64,000 nucleotides of DNA from Pelecanus crispus (taxonomy: Eukaryota; Chordata; Aves; Pelecaniformes; Pelecanidae): positions 44,883,240 to 44,947,239 of the forward strand of contig NC_134646.1 of the NCBI RefSeq assembly GCF_030463565.1. Direction: 5' to 3'. Below are positions 49,147-61,298 of the stretch, in pieces. Under the pieces are notes generated by a model that worked only from the letters and a program-made list of their open reading frames with translations, did no database searches and had not been told where the DNA came from. Each line of letters starts with the position of its first letter. Position 1 is the stretch's first letter. A program made the translations under genes and the position numbers.

Positions 49147-49689
49147 AAGAGCATTATGCTGTTTCCTCCCACCCCACCTTCAGCGTTCAGAGTTCTTCTG
49201 TTCCTCCCACAAGCTTTCCTTTATCTCCAGCTTCTCTCCTAAAAATAACCTTTAACTGCCTCTTTTACTGTTTTATGCATGTGTAGGAAACGCTTTCTGC
49301 ACAAGACAGTTCTGTGGATGGACAAGATCGATCTCACCTATGGAAAAGGACAAGATTACTTCTCACCATTTGTAGAGAAGCACTTTGGTTACAGAAAGAG
49401 GGTTCTCACTGCAGGATTTAGACCTAGATGTTCAGAAATATTTTAGCCACCAACAGAAATATGGACCGTAATTGAAGTGATAGCTGTTTATACGCAGGGC
49501 AGAAAAAAAGGCAGTTAGATACACCCTTGTCTTTCAAAATTCATTCTAGACACATTAACGTTACAAGCCTGGTACGCATTTTCCCACCGTTTGATGCGAT
49601 GAGGCTGAAAGGGCGCTAGGTCCTGGTAAGCTTGACCTACGCATCCTCCTGTTTTGCAGAGAGGAGTTAGTTGGAGAAGACAGGATAAT
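49147..49689. other. Transition into the CpG island
   Basis: Unique sequence whose GC content rises towards the island. No repeat was recognised. It is likely the distal 5' flank of the GALNTL6 promoter, but no defined element can be named. Confidence 0.4.
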
Positions 49690-50077
49690 TGCCGTGCGCG
49701 GTCAGAGCGAGCGGCTGAACTCGGACCAGAAGCCCAAAACGGGTCTGATGCAACAAGCAGGGTAGAGCCGACGACCGGAGCGACGTGGCTTTGAACATCT
49801 CCTCCCCCCGGTGCTGCTCCCGAAGCGGGGGGTGACCTCTGCCCCCCGCGCTGCGGGGAAGCCAGGGGCTGGCGGGGCTGGCGGCCGGGCGGCGCGGGAA
49901 GCGCGGCGCTGCGGGGGGAGCCCGGGGAGGGGAGCGCCCGGGTACCGCCCGGCGCAGCGGGCCGCGCCGCCGGACAGGGAGCCGCCCGCGGGCTCTCAGC
50001 GCGGTTCCCCCCGCGTTTCACGCAGCGCCGTGGAGGACGGACCGGAACGGGAATTGCAAGCCCCGTCCCCGGTGCGC

Positions 50078-50095
50078 GGCGGCGGCGGCGGCGGC
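50078..50095. repeat. (GGC)6 microsatellite
   Basis: Six perfect GGC units in the upstream half of the CpG island, probably 5' of the transcription start. Confidence 0.9.
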
Positions 50096-50688
50096 ACCGG
50101 CACCGCCCGGCTCCGGCCCGCGGTCCCCGCGCCGGGGGCCGCCCCCGCGGGGCTGCTCTGGCCGAGTCGCCCTCCGGCGCGGACAGGCGCGGAGCCGGGG
50201 ATGGCACCCGCGGGGCGGCCGGGATGAGGGGCCCGGCGCTGCCTCCCGGCCCGGCCGCCGCACGTGCTGGCGGGGGGCGCGGGGGGCGGCCCCTCCTCGC
50301 CCGCCCCCCCGGCGCGCAGGGGCGCGCTGTGCCGCGGCACCAGCCTCTGCCCTCCTCTCCTATTATTATTATTTTTTTTTTTTTTAATTTAAACTCTTGC
50401 TTCGCAAATTGCGCGTGATGAGCTCATGATGCCGCGCCCCCCCGCCCCGGGCCCGGGCAGGCAGGGGGGCGGGAGGGGGACGTGAGGGGGGCGGGCGCGG
50501 CCCCAACGCTCCGCGGCGCCCGGGAGGCGGGGGCGCTCTCTGGGGCCAGCGCTGTTTACCGGACTCGGGTTGCGTGGTTTTGGGTTTTTTTTTTTTTTTT
50601 TTACCTTTTTTTGAAAAATCATATTTTTTGCTCCCCCCCCGCCTAGCTGTGCGCTGAGCTGCTCGCCGCCCCGTGCGCAGGTGGATCC

Positions 50689-50829
50689 ATGCGCTCCCCC
50701 GGGAGCGGCCCCGCCGCCGCGCAGCGCCGCGCCGGGGCGGGGGGAGCGGCCGCCAGCTCCGGCCCCGCCGCCGCCGCCGCCGCCGCCGCGGGGGGCGGCC
50801 CCGCCCGGGCACGGGGTGGGCGGTGGTGA
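50689..50829 (+). other. Possible upstream ORF in GALNTL6 leader
   Basis: An ATG opens a 46-codon frame (plus stop) rich in Ala, Gly, Arg and Pro; eight alanines in a row (50,767-50,790) come from the (GCC)n repeat. It ends 130 nt before the main ATG and is in a different frame. The start context is weak (T at -3), so leaky scanning would be expected. It matters only if transcription starts upstream of 50,689, which is not known. It could lower translation of GALNTL6. It is not a conserved protein as far as can be seen. Confidence 0.4.
50767..50787. repeat. (GCC)7 microsatellite in 5' leader
   Basis: Seven perfect GCC units, about 170 nt upstream of the GALNTL6 start codon, inside the possible upstream ORF. 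Repeats of this kind in leaders are length-variable in many species. Confidence 0.9.
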
Positions 50830-50959
50830 GCGGGCGGGCGGGCGAAGTTTCTCCGCGGCGGCGGGCCCCTCCGAGCGACGGCGGGGAGGGAAGGACCTGG
50901 CCCCGCGGTGCTGGGGTAGCCGCTGCCGCTGCCGCCGCCAGAGCAGCCCGGCGTTGGCC

Positions 50960-51088
50960 ATGAAGAGGAAACAGAAGAGGTTTCTGCAAATGACGCTGCT
51001 CTTCACCGCGGCTCTGATTTTCCTGCCTGACGTCGGCCTCTGGTCTCTCTACAAGGAAAAGCACCTGGTGAAGCCCGCCGAGCCGCAG
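50960..51088 (+). CDS. GALNTL6: GALNTL6 first coding exon (N-terminal 43 residues)
   Basis: Encodes the N-terminus of a type II Golgi membrane protein of the polypeptide N-acetylgalactosaminyltransferase family (GT27), whose members start mucin-type O-glycosylation on Ser/Thr. Residues 1-8 (MKRKQKRF) are a basic cytoplasmic tail. Residues about 9-31 ([15 protein letters not shown] then DVGLWSLY) are the signal anchor, and the lumenal stem begins at [12 protein letters not shown]. From memory the match to vertebrate GALNTL6 is nearly residue for residue. GALNT10, the closest paralogue, differs at many of these positions. The start is the first in-frame ATG, has G at -3, and gives the family's usual tail. 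The exon ends after codon 43 in phase 0 at CAG|GTAGGT. The catalytic and lectin domains lie in later exons beyond the window. GALNTL6 has been reported as a member with little or no detectable transferase activity, so the activity is uncertain. Confidence 0.9.
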
Positions 51089-51094
51089 GTAGGT
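51086..51094 (+). promoter_or_regulatory. 5' splice site of GALNTL6 exon
   Basis: CAG|GTAGGT matches the donor consensus at eight of nine positions. It closes the exon in phase 0 directly after the stem sequence. Beyond it the frame continues open only because of the CpG-rich composition. Confidence 0.85.
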
Positions 51095-51251
51095 GCGAAG
51101 CCACCCGGGAGCGCTGCTCCGCGGTGCCGCGCTGCGCCGGGCGGGCGGGGGGCGTGGGGGGGGGCTGCCGCCTCTCGGGGCGCGGCCCCGGCGCTCGCCC
51201 CTCCGGGGCTGCGGGGGGTGCGGGCGCCGGCGCGGTGCGGAGCGGAGAGCG

Positions 51252-51276
51252 GGAGCGGAGCGGAGCGGAGCGGAGC
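51252..51276 (+). repeat. (GGAGC)5 tandem repeat
   Basis: Five perfect pentamers within a longer GGAGC/GGGAGC-rich stretch (about 51,236-51,290), shortly after the splice donor. G-rich on the sense strand and capable of forming G-quadruplex or R-loop structure. Confidence 0.9.
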
Positions 51277-52900
51277 GGGGAGCGGGAGCACATGCGCTTG
51301 CCCGGCCTCCGCGCTGGAGGGAGAAAGTTGTGGGCGAATACATGAGCCCGCCGGCTCGGGTTTCCCCGGGAAGGGCAAGGGTGAGCGGTCCCAGCAGCTG
51401 GCTGTGAAATTAGGAGGACGTGGGATTTTGCGTGCTTCGTTGGTTAGCCAAGGGTGATGCTGGTCTCTAATTTTCATGACGAGGAGTGGAGTTTTTTTTT
51501 CCGGCAACTTTCATTTGTTGGCCGATCTGTAATACTTCTTGAACTGATCTGTGGCTGTATGTCTGCTAGAATTGCTAGGGATCCATCTAGGTAACTAACC
51601 GCCTAGATTTTTGGTTTCCTCTTCCTTTCTGTTGAAAACTCGACAGAAGTGACTGACAGTCTTTTTCTCCTCTGAACGTTACTAATGTGACCTGATACAG
51701 CTACGCTGTGTGTAACTGCTTGTCAGACGGATGTCACAACGAACTTTTAAATATTTCCAGTTTACAGTCTCATCAATCACTGTTATTAATAACAGTAGTT
51801 GACAAAAGCTATTTCTTTTCTTAAGTTATTCTTCAACTCGCTGGGTTTATGCATGGCTCGTAAATCGCAGTATGACCTGCATTAAGTGAAGTTTAGTTTT
51901 AGGGAGGAGTTGTAATGCCGTGCTTTAAAAGCCTGCCTGTAATTTACCAAAGCTTCTATTTGTTCTGTTCAACGGTGTTATGCTCCTACACTGTAACTGT
52001 CAGTGTAATTTAAATAGAATATAAATATTTCATAGATCATTAGTAAGAAATTATGGGATTGTTTGATATTTTAGCTTGTTTACCACTTGCATAGCCTTCA
52101 TGTTAGAGTGTATTAGCATCGTGTATCATTTTAGTGTATTAGTAGTCTTAATTTCAAGGGTCATCACCCATGTATATAATGCACTTTCCACATACCAAAT
52201 GTATTTAAGTCAACAGCTGCGGTTGAGCAATAACATATTTGATTCTTCGTTACTATAGCTATCCATTACAGAAGTTTGTCCTCCAAAGTATCGTAACTTT
52301 GGTTAGTGCATTACGCTGAATGGAAGATACTTTATTACTACAGGAGAAAGTTAGGGGTAGCTTCTTTATTTGAAGCTTACTTTATCTTTCCAAGGGTTTT
52401 AAAACGCAGTAGGTGTCAGGTGCTGGATTTTAGTTGGAAGTAATTTCTGCTGAAAGAAAATTATGCACGATCATAAGTGTCTGTCATTAGTTTACAAGGT
52501 GCATACTGTAATCTTTGCAGTTCCTAATTTACTTTGTGATTTAGGAAAGCTCAGGTGTTCAATGCAAATAATGATTTCCATGTTTGTTGCCTGGCTCTTT
52601 AAAAGACACATGCCTTGACATAAGATGAAATTTCTAATGTTCGACACTGCATCCTAAGTAGAGCATGACTGGATAGCGCTCAAAGGGAAATAACTTTAAA
52701 AAAAAAAAAAAAAAGAAATTAGTTCTGGATAAAACGGTGGAAGAAAACCTTGGAGATCAGCAGCCGAGCATACATGAAGGGCCAGTGAGACTTGCTAATG
52801 AGACCCCAGCAAATTTTGAGTCCTAGGTTTTCTGAACGGGGCTTTTTACTAGCTTTGTCTTTTTTTCCCTTTTTTTCCCCCCTTTTCTCCCCACCTGAAT

Positions 52901-53046
52901 GCTAATTGAGCCATAATGGGACTATTTAATGAGCAAACAATAAAAATGAGCAATGAAACTTCGAACCGTACAGCTGTACTCTAATGTAATTCCACTGTCA
53001 CTGTCAGAATTGAAGTCATGTTGGCAATGTCATTGCCCAGTGAGGA
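52901..53046. promoter_or_regulatory. Candidate intronic conserved element
   Basis: Dense homeodomain-type motifs (GCTAATTGAG, CATAATGG, ATTTAATGAG) are next to a SOX/FOX-like AAACAATAAA, with no repeat identity. This is an enhancer-like composition in the first intron of a large, tissue-restricted gene. Only cross-species alignment can tell whether it is conserved. Confidence 0.25.
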
Positions 53047-54682
53047 TAGCAGGTTGAAGTAGAGGTGAGTATGCAATTGCAGTACTTGTGTCTTTTGATG
53101 TGCACTTTATAACCCAAAATACATACAAGGAGCAAGGGTTGAAATACAAGTTTTGGATTCAACTCTTTTAAATATAAAGGAAACCATAAGATGGTCAGTG
53201 TATTTCTTTGAGACTACACTAGAAATGAGGTCATACTATAAAAGACTACATTAGAATAGTGAAATAGCATCATAGTAGAAACAGAACTTTTTCCCCCTAT
53301 CAAGTTAGTAGGAGAAGCAAGAATTTCAACACAATGCAGTCATTCTTTGCCCTTGAGGTGTTCAGTTACTCAATACTTAGTGTGACTTAACACAAGTTTA
53401 AAGGTCAGTCCTACTGACACCGCAGCAGACTTATGTATTCTCAAGTTGTGTTAGGTTACGTAGGTACGTATGTAGAGTCAGCACATGAGACAGTGATGTA
53501 CGGTCAGGCTGCTAGGGTATGTCCTGACCGTGGAAGAGGGGCAGAGCTGTCAATGACTTAGCCATAGGCTGAACTGGTTTTGCCCTCATGGGTGAAATGT
53601 GTGTCTAGCGGTATTCTGACCTTGGCAGTAATGCTTATAAACATGCCACCTTGTTTTAATAGCAATTAAATTAATGTTACTGATCTTCAGATTTTTTTTT
53701 GAGGAGGTGGCATTGTGAAATCCTGATTTTCTGACTAGTTAAAAATTAAACTTTCAAATGCATTGCTAAAGCAGGCATCCCCAGACTTCCCTGTGAATGA
53801 GGACTCTGTCAGCCTCTCCCACCACCTAAGCTGCTTGCCACACCACCAAAGCGAAGGAGGGATAACAGGCTGATGGAGGAGGCACTGATATCCTGACAGC
53901 AATAAACAGAGAAGCTGTTCAAAAGCAGTCCACAATGCAAAAATTTTCTATCAGTGTGTAGAACAGTGTCCCCTGGGAACTCTGTCATTCCTGGTGCCTA
54001 GAAGGGGGCACTTGTGCTCTTTACTGCTGCCTAGAAATTCTGATGTGACAAAATAAGTTGACTTTTTTATTCTTTAAAATAGTGCTGCAATAAGTTGCAT
54101 AAGAGTATTTTTTTGTCATTGTGCAAATTCTGTTTCTGAGCAGAGCAGCTCTTCTTTTCTTCTTTAGGAAAGATTAAAAGATGAGAAAATGGTATTGACA
54201 GCCCTGATTTCAGACAGCGTTAATGATTTTGATCACTGTACATTAATTCTGTACACATTATTAGCCTCTAAGTGTTTCGTACAAACTTACTTTTTTTTTA
54301 ACCTATCGTATTTTCCTAAAGTTTTCACTTGGGAACTTGATAGACTTGGTCTTTATATTTTGATAATTGTTTTTTACTTTAGGTTTATCATTAGTGTAAC
54401 TTCAAGGGTAAAGGTACAGATATTAAGGTTCTAAGTTACATGGAGCAACAAGCTCTCCGTAAAATATAGTTTGACAATAAAGCTGTACATGTGAGGAAAA
54501 CAATACAATCAATTTCTTGGTTAATTCTTTTTAAGTCAGTTTTCCTTGCTGTACTATGGGAATAAGGGAAAATAAATAGGGTATTTTTATCGCCTTTTTA
54601 AAAAAGACTTATAAATTACTTAACACATTATGGTGTCCTTGAGTTTTGACTACAGTTTTTACAGTTAGTTTAACTTTGTCTC

Positions 54683-54708
54683 TTTTTTTTTTTTTTTTTT
54701 TTTTTTTT
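54683..54708. repeat. T26 homopolymer
   Basis: The longest mononucleotide run in the window. Its length is likely variable between individuals and prone to sequencing error. Confidence 0.9.
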
Positions 54709-57700
54709 GGTCACTGAAATATTATGTATGTGATATAAGTATCCTGTCTAATCTTTTCTTTTGACAAAATCCCAAGATCAGGGAGTTTGGATACTGAGTT
54801 ATGCTGATAAAACTTTTTAATTTTCATTTTGTTTTCTGTGGAGGAAAAGCAACAATGCAGTACAACCAGTAGGGTGTAATCCTGGTCCAAACCTGTTTAT
54901 CTGATGCTATCTGAAGTTAGTGCTACTTTATTTGGCTACAGTAAAGCTTTATCTTTGTCTGTTTATATACTTTCAATATATGAAAAATAACTTCATGTAA
55001 AAGAACCAGATTTCCTGCAGCAGCTTTCCAGTGTCCGTAATCTAGGCATTTGGTGAAAAGTGCTGTGCAGGATGTTTCTTTCTGTTCTTATGGGATGCCA
55101 GTGTGTTTGGCTGAAAGGAGGGCAGTCTAGTGACGTAACCGCTAATGCATTTCAACTTCATTTTGTACTTTTTTCATTCAGTTGTCATCTCCCTGCTTCC
55201 TGGTGTCAAATCTCCTCACTTAAAATTGGATTGAACAGCAGCATCTCTTAGTCACAGGTGCTCTGTAGTACTTATTCATAGGTGCATTACTGATATGCTT
55301 TATGATGTGTAAAATAAGGAAAGAAGGTAGATTTCTGGCTTCGTTTCGCTTATGCTTTGGCACGGTGGGGCATGCTACTTTAACCTCCTGATTTAGGCAC
55401 TTCTGCAGGAGGAGCTCTCAGTGGTGTTGGCCCTCTTTGTTTTGGTGCATGCACGGTGCCCAGAGCAAAGACCAAAAATGCAGCCGTGCTGTCAGGGGAA
55501 AGCGTTGGTCCATGGGATAGAGTCACGCTGTCTTTCCCTTGTCCTGTGAATTCTGTATTTCTGTCTGGTTAGCCCTATGATTAGGTCTTTCTCTTGGGGC
55601 ATGTGGGGTACGGATTTAAATGAGCTCCTCAGGATAAGGAGAACTTAGTTCTTAAAAATGCTGGGCAAACAGGCACAAAATCCACCTTCCAAGCCTGGTG
55701 GCTGTGAAAGGACCAGCTTTGGCTCCTGAATCCAGGAAGCGGTTTCAGCCTGAAATCAGTCTTGCAAACAGCCATCAGTTTCTGAAGTCCATGAAAGAGG
55801 TGAAAATTTAAATTTACCCGAAAGTGCAGTGTTTCCCACTGTTTAGTACACAGGTTCTGACAATCATAATTGTTCCAGGACAGTTAACTCTGTGTACTCA
55901 CTATTGATGCCAGTGAAGGACAAAGCTTGGGTTGGTGAATTCTGCTTCTGGAGCTACAAAAAAGCTGCATCTCAAAAGTGAAACTGCCCCCCCCCCCCTT
56001 AGCGGTATTTCCCTTGCTTTTCCAGTTGATCTCAACAACTGCAAAATCTTGTACTAGGTATAGTTTGGTTAGGACACAAATGGGCACCTATTTCCTATGA
56101 TTGCACTGTCAGGACACTGTCAGTTACTTATGTATTTAGTTCCACTGCCTCACTTACTTACCTTTGCTTTCACCACAAACTTGTGAGGTGGGAGCATTTT
56201 GTTTCTCTTTAACAGGAGTAAATAAAGTATAGAGTGACAAACAGGGCCAACTCTGCAAAAGTAGCTGCTTGACTATTGCTGACATTAATTTGTACTATTT
56301 TGGGAGACCGTATGGCTGACCATAAAAAAATACTGATAAAATGAAGCCTCACTGTCCACACTCAGTTTCTGTGCATGTGCTGTTCCGAGCAAGTCCTCAT
56401 TTCTCTCCCCAGAGCAGCAGCTGGGAGCTGGTGTGTTCAATCCTCTTTTATTCTGCAGCCCTGCTCGTTGCTGTGCAGGTGTGTCAGCTCCAGGAGCCCC
56501 TATACATGGCATGGCAAAACAGAGCTGAGTGTCTTAAAATGCAGTGAGCTGGCGATCTGCGTTTATCATTTAAGTATTTAACAGTCATACGGTTAACGGT
56601 TCTGTAATTCACTTCTTCATCTGAATTGTTCATGTATAATTTTATTCCCCTGTATATATTGGAGCCGACTGAGGAAAATATCATTTGAGGTCTAAAACCT
56701 TTGTTACTTTTAAGCTACAGTATTATTTTTGGCAATTAACAGTATGTTTCTGTTGTATTCAGTATACCAGAGGGAGCCCTCCTGTGGTTAATTTAATACC
56801 TATCAATTTTCAGGAATGTTACTAAACAGAGTATATCTTACAGGATAAAATGGACTGGTTTATATATTTAGTTTTCTTTCCATTTAACCTGGCGTTTGTA
56901 ATGCATTTCAGCTAATATTACTGTGTGTAGTTACCTTTTTTTTTTTTTTTTTTTAAAGCACAGTCATTTCAGATTAATCCAGATCAAAACAGAAGGCCAG
57001 GAAACCTCTGTGCATGCCAGCGTTTGGACTTGTAAAAAGACCAATGAGGGGGTCTCCATGGCCTTATCGAAGGAGTTGGATGCAAGATTGCTCACTGATT
57101 AGGGAGACATACCCAAGCTGTTTTTTGTCCCCTCGCTGGGACATGATGCTCACTTCTTTCCTAAACTTCCTCATTTCCCTGTGCAGGGAAGGTAGCTCTT
57201 GTGTTAGGGTCTGGGGAACTGCAGCGGTACCATAGGTTCATCCTGGTTGGGAGCCAGACTGCACTGCACATGCCGTTCAGTGGAGATGCAACCATGTGTG
57301 TAGGCAACTGGCTGTTCACATATAGAAGAAAGAACAGTTCCGCTTAGCCTTTTTTTTTTCTTTTTTTTTTCTTTTTTTTTTTTAAAAATGCTCAGACAGG
57401 TAACTTATGGTCTTTGTCTAGTGATATGCTTATGCACCCATTTATAGCAATTGACTTCAGCAAAACTGAGTATGCTGAATATTTTGATGGATCGGGGCCA
57501 GGAGCAGACATGTTTGTTTACTTTAAACAAGGCTGAAAAAAATTAACTTAGAGGTTGACAAGTTAAATACAATGCAGCTCGGGAATCCCAAGCTAAAAAT
57601 GCTACATCTATTGTAAATGTTCCTCACTGTCAAGAGACAAAATTACGCTGACTGAACAAAATAGCAGTCCCAGTTTTTTAACGTTTCTTTAAAATGTGAA

Positions 57701-60700
57701 AAGGCTTTATTAGGAGATGTCAACCTGCTGAACCAACTCCTTTCTGAGAATTCCAGTGTAAACTGCTGTTTAAGGTCAAGCTGTATCGTGATTCATTGGT
57801 TTCAAACTGTTTTTGACAATTGTCACATTTGGAGGAGTTTCACTGGGTGATGGGCTTGGCTGGGTAATCTTTCTCAAAACATGTCTTCAACAGAGAAATC
57901 CTTTCCCTCTTTTTTATGAAAAAAAAACCCACTATAGAAGAGACCTACTTGAGGAGGTTTGCTCAAGAGGTAAAGGAGAGGAAGAAAATCGATATTGCAG
58001 GAATTTAGCAGGATTTTATGCTTCTCTTTTGAATTCTTCACCTTCATTTCCATAATTTGCACACATCTTTCTTCATAGAGAAGGTGACATAACTCCAAGT
58101 CTATGCAGACACCTGGTGATTCAGGTCAGCTATTTGATCGCCAAACTAATAGCAGTATATTGAAGAGAATTGTAGGAATAAAAGTGATGAGGTGTATGTG
58201 CAGCTAACATAGAAATGTATGGGCTACAATATCCCACTCTTTTCTGGATGTTGGTATTCTGCAGTGTCAGAACTGCCATGTTCCTGTTCAAGGCAGTGTT
58301 TCACAGGGACAATGTTATCTTACACTGACGTTTTAAGATGTCTTGGCGGATCTTATTGAAGGAATTTCCTATCCCCTCTTTCTCCTGGTCAGATCCTGTT
58401 TATTGAAGACCTCTGTCCTCACTATAGGAAGCAGTCACTAGCTGAAATACGAGGCTTTCACCTAGCCACATGCGGATTTAACAGATGACTACAGCATCCC
58501 TTTACCCCCATCACCTCCAGCTGTTGGTTACCATCCAATGCCTGAATTTTCCAGCCAAATCTCTGGTGACAGGACATAGTGGGGCCTGGCAGATGCTTCA
58601 TTGGATCATCTGAAACCACCTCCACAACCGTTTAAGCCTGTCTGCTAGACTTTTCCCTGAAGTAGTTGAAGAATATTTGCATGTCTTCTTCAGAGCCATG
58701 CGAGCAGTAACCCCCAGGAGAGCTGCAGCAACCAGGAGTTTGGAGACTGGTGACATCTGGCAGTGCCATGAATATGCAGTGCCCTGAAATTTCTGTCAGG
58801 TTTGTACCAGCTAAGAGTTACCATGTCCACTGCAGTTTCCTACACTTTGCCAGTTGGTGGTTGGTTTTTTTTTTTTTTTTTAATGCCAAATTTACAGTGC
58901 AAATTGGGCAGAGTAGACTAGAAAATCTGGCCCGTACAACCTAAATGTTTCATCGATCAGCGATAAACCATTGATTCCGTGCTTAAGATGCAGTGGCGAT
59001 TTAACAGTTTACTATACAGCGGTTTATGACAGGATGCGATACTGCTAAGAGATTTAGCTAGGCAGAGTAATTATCTGAACTAGAATTTGGTCAGGACACC
59101 AGTGTTAATACACGGTGCTTTAGAAATTGGATTGCTCACTGAAGTGTGTAAGTGTAGATTTATCAGACTAACTTAAGGTGCTCATTTGCTTAAAGAAGCA
59201 TATTTTTTCATACTTGTACTTAAAATAGAATAACAGATGAGTTTGTTTAGAAATTTTGGCCTGTTTGCTTACTGTTGCTCTCTGAAAATAGTTTTCTATA
59301 AATTAAGAACTGGGAGAATGCAGACAAATGTTTAGGACAAGCAAGAACGTTTTATAGCCAGCCGGTGACAAGTTCTATATATAGATGAAGATGGGGAAGA
59401 GCAAGGGCTCCTTGTGTCTCTGTTCAGAGCCAATGTCTGGGAAATATCAGCCCTGCACGTGTATTCCTGCAATGTTAACAGCTTCTGTAGTGTGAGGGAA
59501 GTATTTTAGCCCATATGATTTTGCCTCACTGTGATTAAAATCTCCCAATTTTGCATTAGGTAAGATAATTGTCTGTCATAGGCAGTTGGTCTTTCCGTTT
59601 TGTCATCCAATCCCTGGGCTAAAAGTTGTGCTTGTAATGTAACATTTGGGTAATGCTGCTGAAGCTTTAGGTGGCGGTGTCAGAGAAGGCAAGGTCAAAC
59701 AAGTGCACATGTACTTTGGAGGTTTGAGATATTCCCACCCGCAAGAGTTAGCTCCAACAGATATTGGCAACTGAAATCTCTCTTCTGCACAGATTAACTA
59801 TACCCTTGGCAAAATTTTGCCAGTCCCTGGCGAAGCCTGCACAGACGCAGCAGTAGTTAGCCAGACCTAGATAACTTGAGAAGAGACTGTAAATTGTACC
59901 AGATCTTGTGCTGAACCAGTATCCTTCAGTGGTTCACCAGCTCTGAATTATCTGTCTTGCACAGAATGTAATGCATGGTTTAATGCAATAATTCACTACT
60001 TCTATATAGTATTTTTTTTAATACGAGAGGCAAAATAGCTACTGTGGCTCTTCAATGGGGAAAGCCCTCTTATTTTACACATAGCAGCACACCTCTGTCT
60101 CTTGCCTCTTTCTCTCCTCTTTGTTTGGGTTTTTTTTTTTTTTTTGAAAAACATGTTTCAGCTTCTTTAATGTTTTTGATATCTCATTTGATTGCTGGGT
60201 AAATTATTATATTGGATTGCTTGAATCTTGGAAATTTTTAGATTGCTTTTTCTACAGAGCAGTAGTTTCACATTAGCATGGGGAATGCATGAAAAAGACA
60301 CATTAATGCCAACCTACAAGAAATATATTGCTATTTTTCAGGCTCTGATAAATGACTATGTTTTAAGTTGCATTTGATATGGATACAGAATGAATGACAG
60401 GATTGAACGGATGTTGTTTTTCCAGAATTGCTCAACATAAACTAAAGTGACAGTCAAATTGCTGATCAAATTTTGCAATTACAACACCAGTATAAAAATG
60501 TAAATCCAGATCCAGAACTTTTATGACATTAAGTAACAAATTCTCCACTAAAGTTACAAAATCGTTAGAGACACAGCATACATGGACATAAAAAGTACTT
60601 GGGTTGGCTGTAAAAATTAGCAGAAAACTCAAAAATGACATGCAAAAACCTCACAGCAAAATATTCCTGCAGTATATATAACCTGTGTTTCACATCAGAT

Positions 60701-61262
60701 TAGATTTTTTTCAGCATAAGGGCATCCTTGACATAATTCCCAATGATGGTGAAGCAGTGGGAATTTCTCCAAGTATCTAGAGAGACTCCTCCTAATGATG
60801 GTCAGATTTTATTTTGATCTGTATTATTTCTTGGTCTACGTAGCGGTCTGAGAGAAGAGTGGGTTTATCTCATCTTCCCTGTCTCCTTGCTTCATGAGGA
60901 GAGGATGCACCAAGGGCAGTACAGACGCCGAAATGTTGTTTAAGCCATCCATACGCAAAGCGTAGAGAGAAAATGCTTGACAAAGAGTTATGAATGTGAG
61001 ACTTTTTATAAAACTGAGGTGGTATCTCAGCAAATTACTGCTCAGAAATTCTAAGCGCTGCAGTTCATATGCTGGCCCCACACAGAGTAATAGTGCAGTC
61101 ACTGAAGAGAAAGGTTTTTTCATTGAAGCAGCTTAAATATGAACAAGTCAGAGAGAAATTTTTCTTCAAATGCACAAGACGCACAACAGATGTCTCCTTC
61201 AGAAGCAATGAAGAAAAATTCTATTTTATATTGGGAGAAGGGAAATGGAGGTGGCATCATGC

Positions 61263-61298
61263 TAAGCAGCAACCTGCTTCTAAGCAGCAACCTGCTTC
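61263..61298. repeat. Two tandem 18-bp hairpin units
   Basis: TAAGCAGCAACCTGCTTC occurs twice in perfect tandem. Each unit contains AAGCAG-CAAC-CTGCTT, so each can form a 6-bp stem with a 4-base loop. Confidence 0.9.

Larger units (their letters stand above)
49690..51390 (+). promoter_or_regulatory. CpG island promoter of GALNTL6
   Basis: About 1.7 kb with very high G+C and dense CpG, in sharp contrast to the AT-rich sequence on both sides. It is interrupted by two T-rich strings (about 50,361-50,395 and 50,585-50,625). It covers the inferred 5' leader, the first coding exon and the start of the intron. It contains a CACGTG E-box (50,261-50,266) and GC boxes, but no TATA box in a convincing place, as is usual for dispersed CpG-island promoters. 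The transcription start cannot be fixed from sequence. A divergent noncoding transcript on the minus strand is possible but not shown. Confidence 0.85.

Noticed and set aside
49515..50207. Minus-strand 230-codon open frame upstream of GALNTL6
   Set aside because: Its downstream half is ordinary sequence and the rest is compositional. No protein similarity is recognised.
50681..50959. In-frame N-terminal extension of GALNTL6 by 93 codons
   Set aside because: It has no ATG in frame (it would start at GTG), is low-complexity, and would destroy the short-tail type II topology of the family.
50960..51088. Assignment of the exon to GALNT10
   Set aside because: GALNT10 shares the general pattern (KRLLQ.., NVGLW.LY), but the [15 protein letters not shown] start and KEKHLVK stem fit GALNTL6 much better.
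50384..51343. Minus-strand open frame of 319 codons, with several others overlapping the CpG island on both strands
   Set aside because: Stops are rare in any frame at this GC content. The translations are Pro/Arg/Ala/Gly-rich with no domain, and the frame runs antisense to the GALNTL6 exon.
55828..55860. CAGTGTTTCCCACTG as a hAT transposon terminal repeat
   Set aside because: Only a weak match, with no partner repeat or 8-bp target duplication found.
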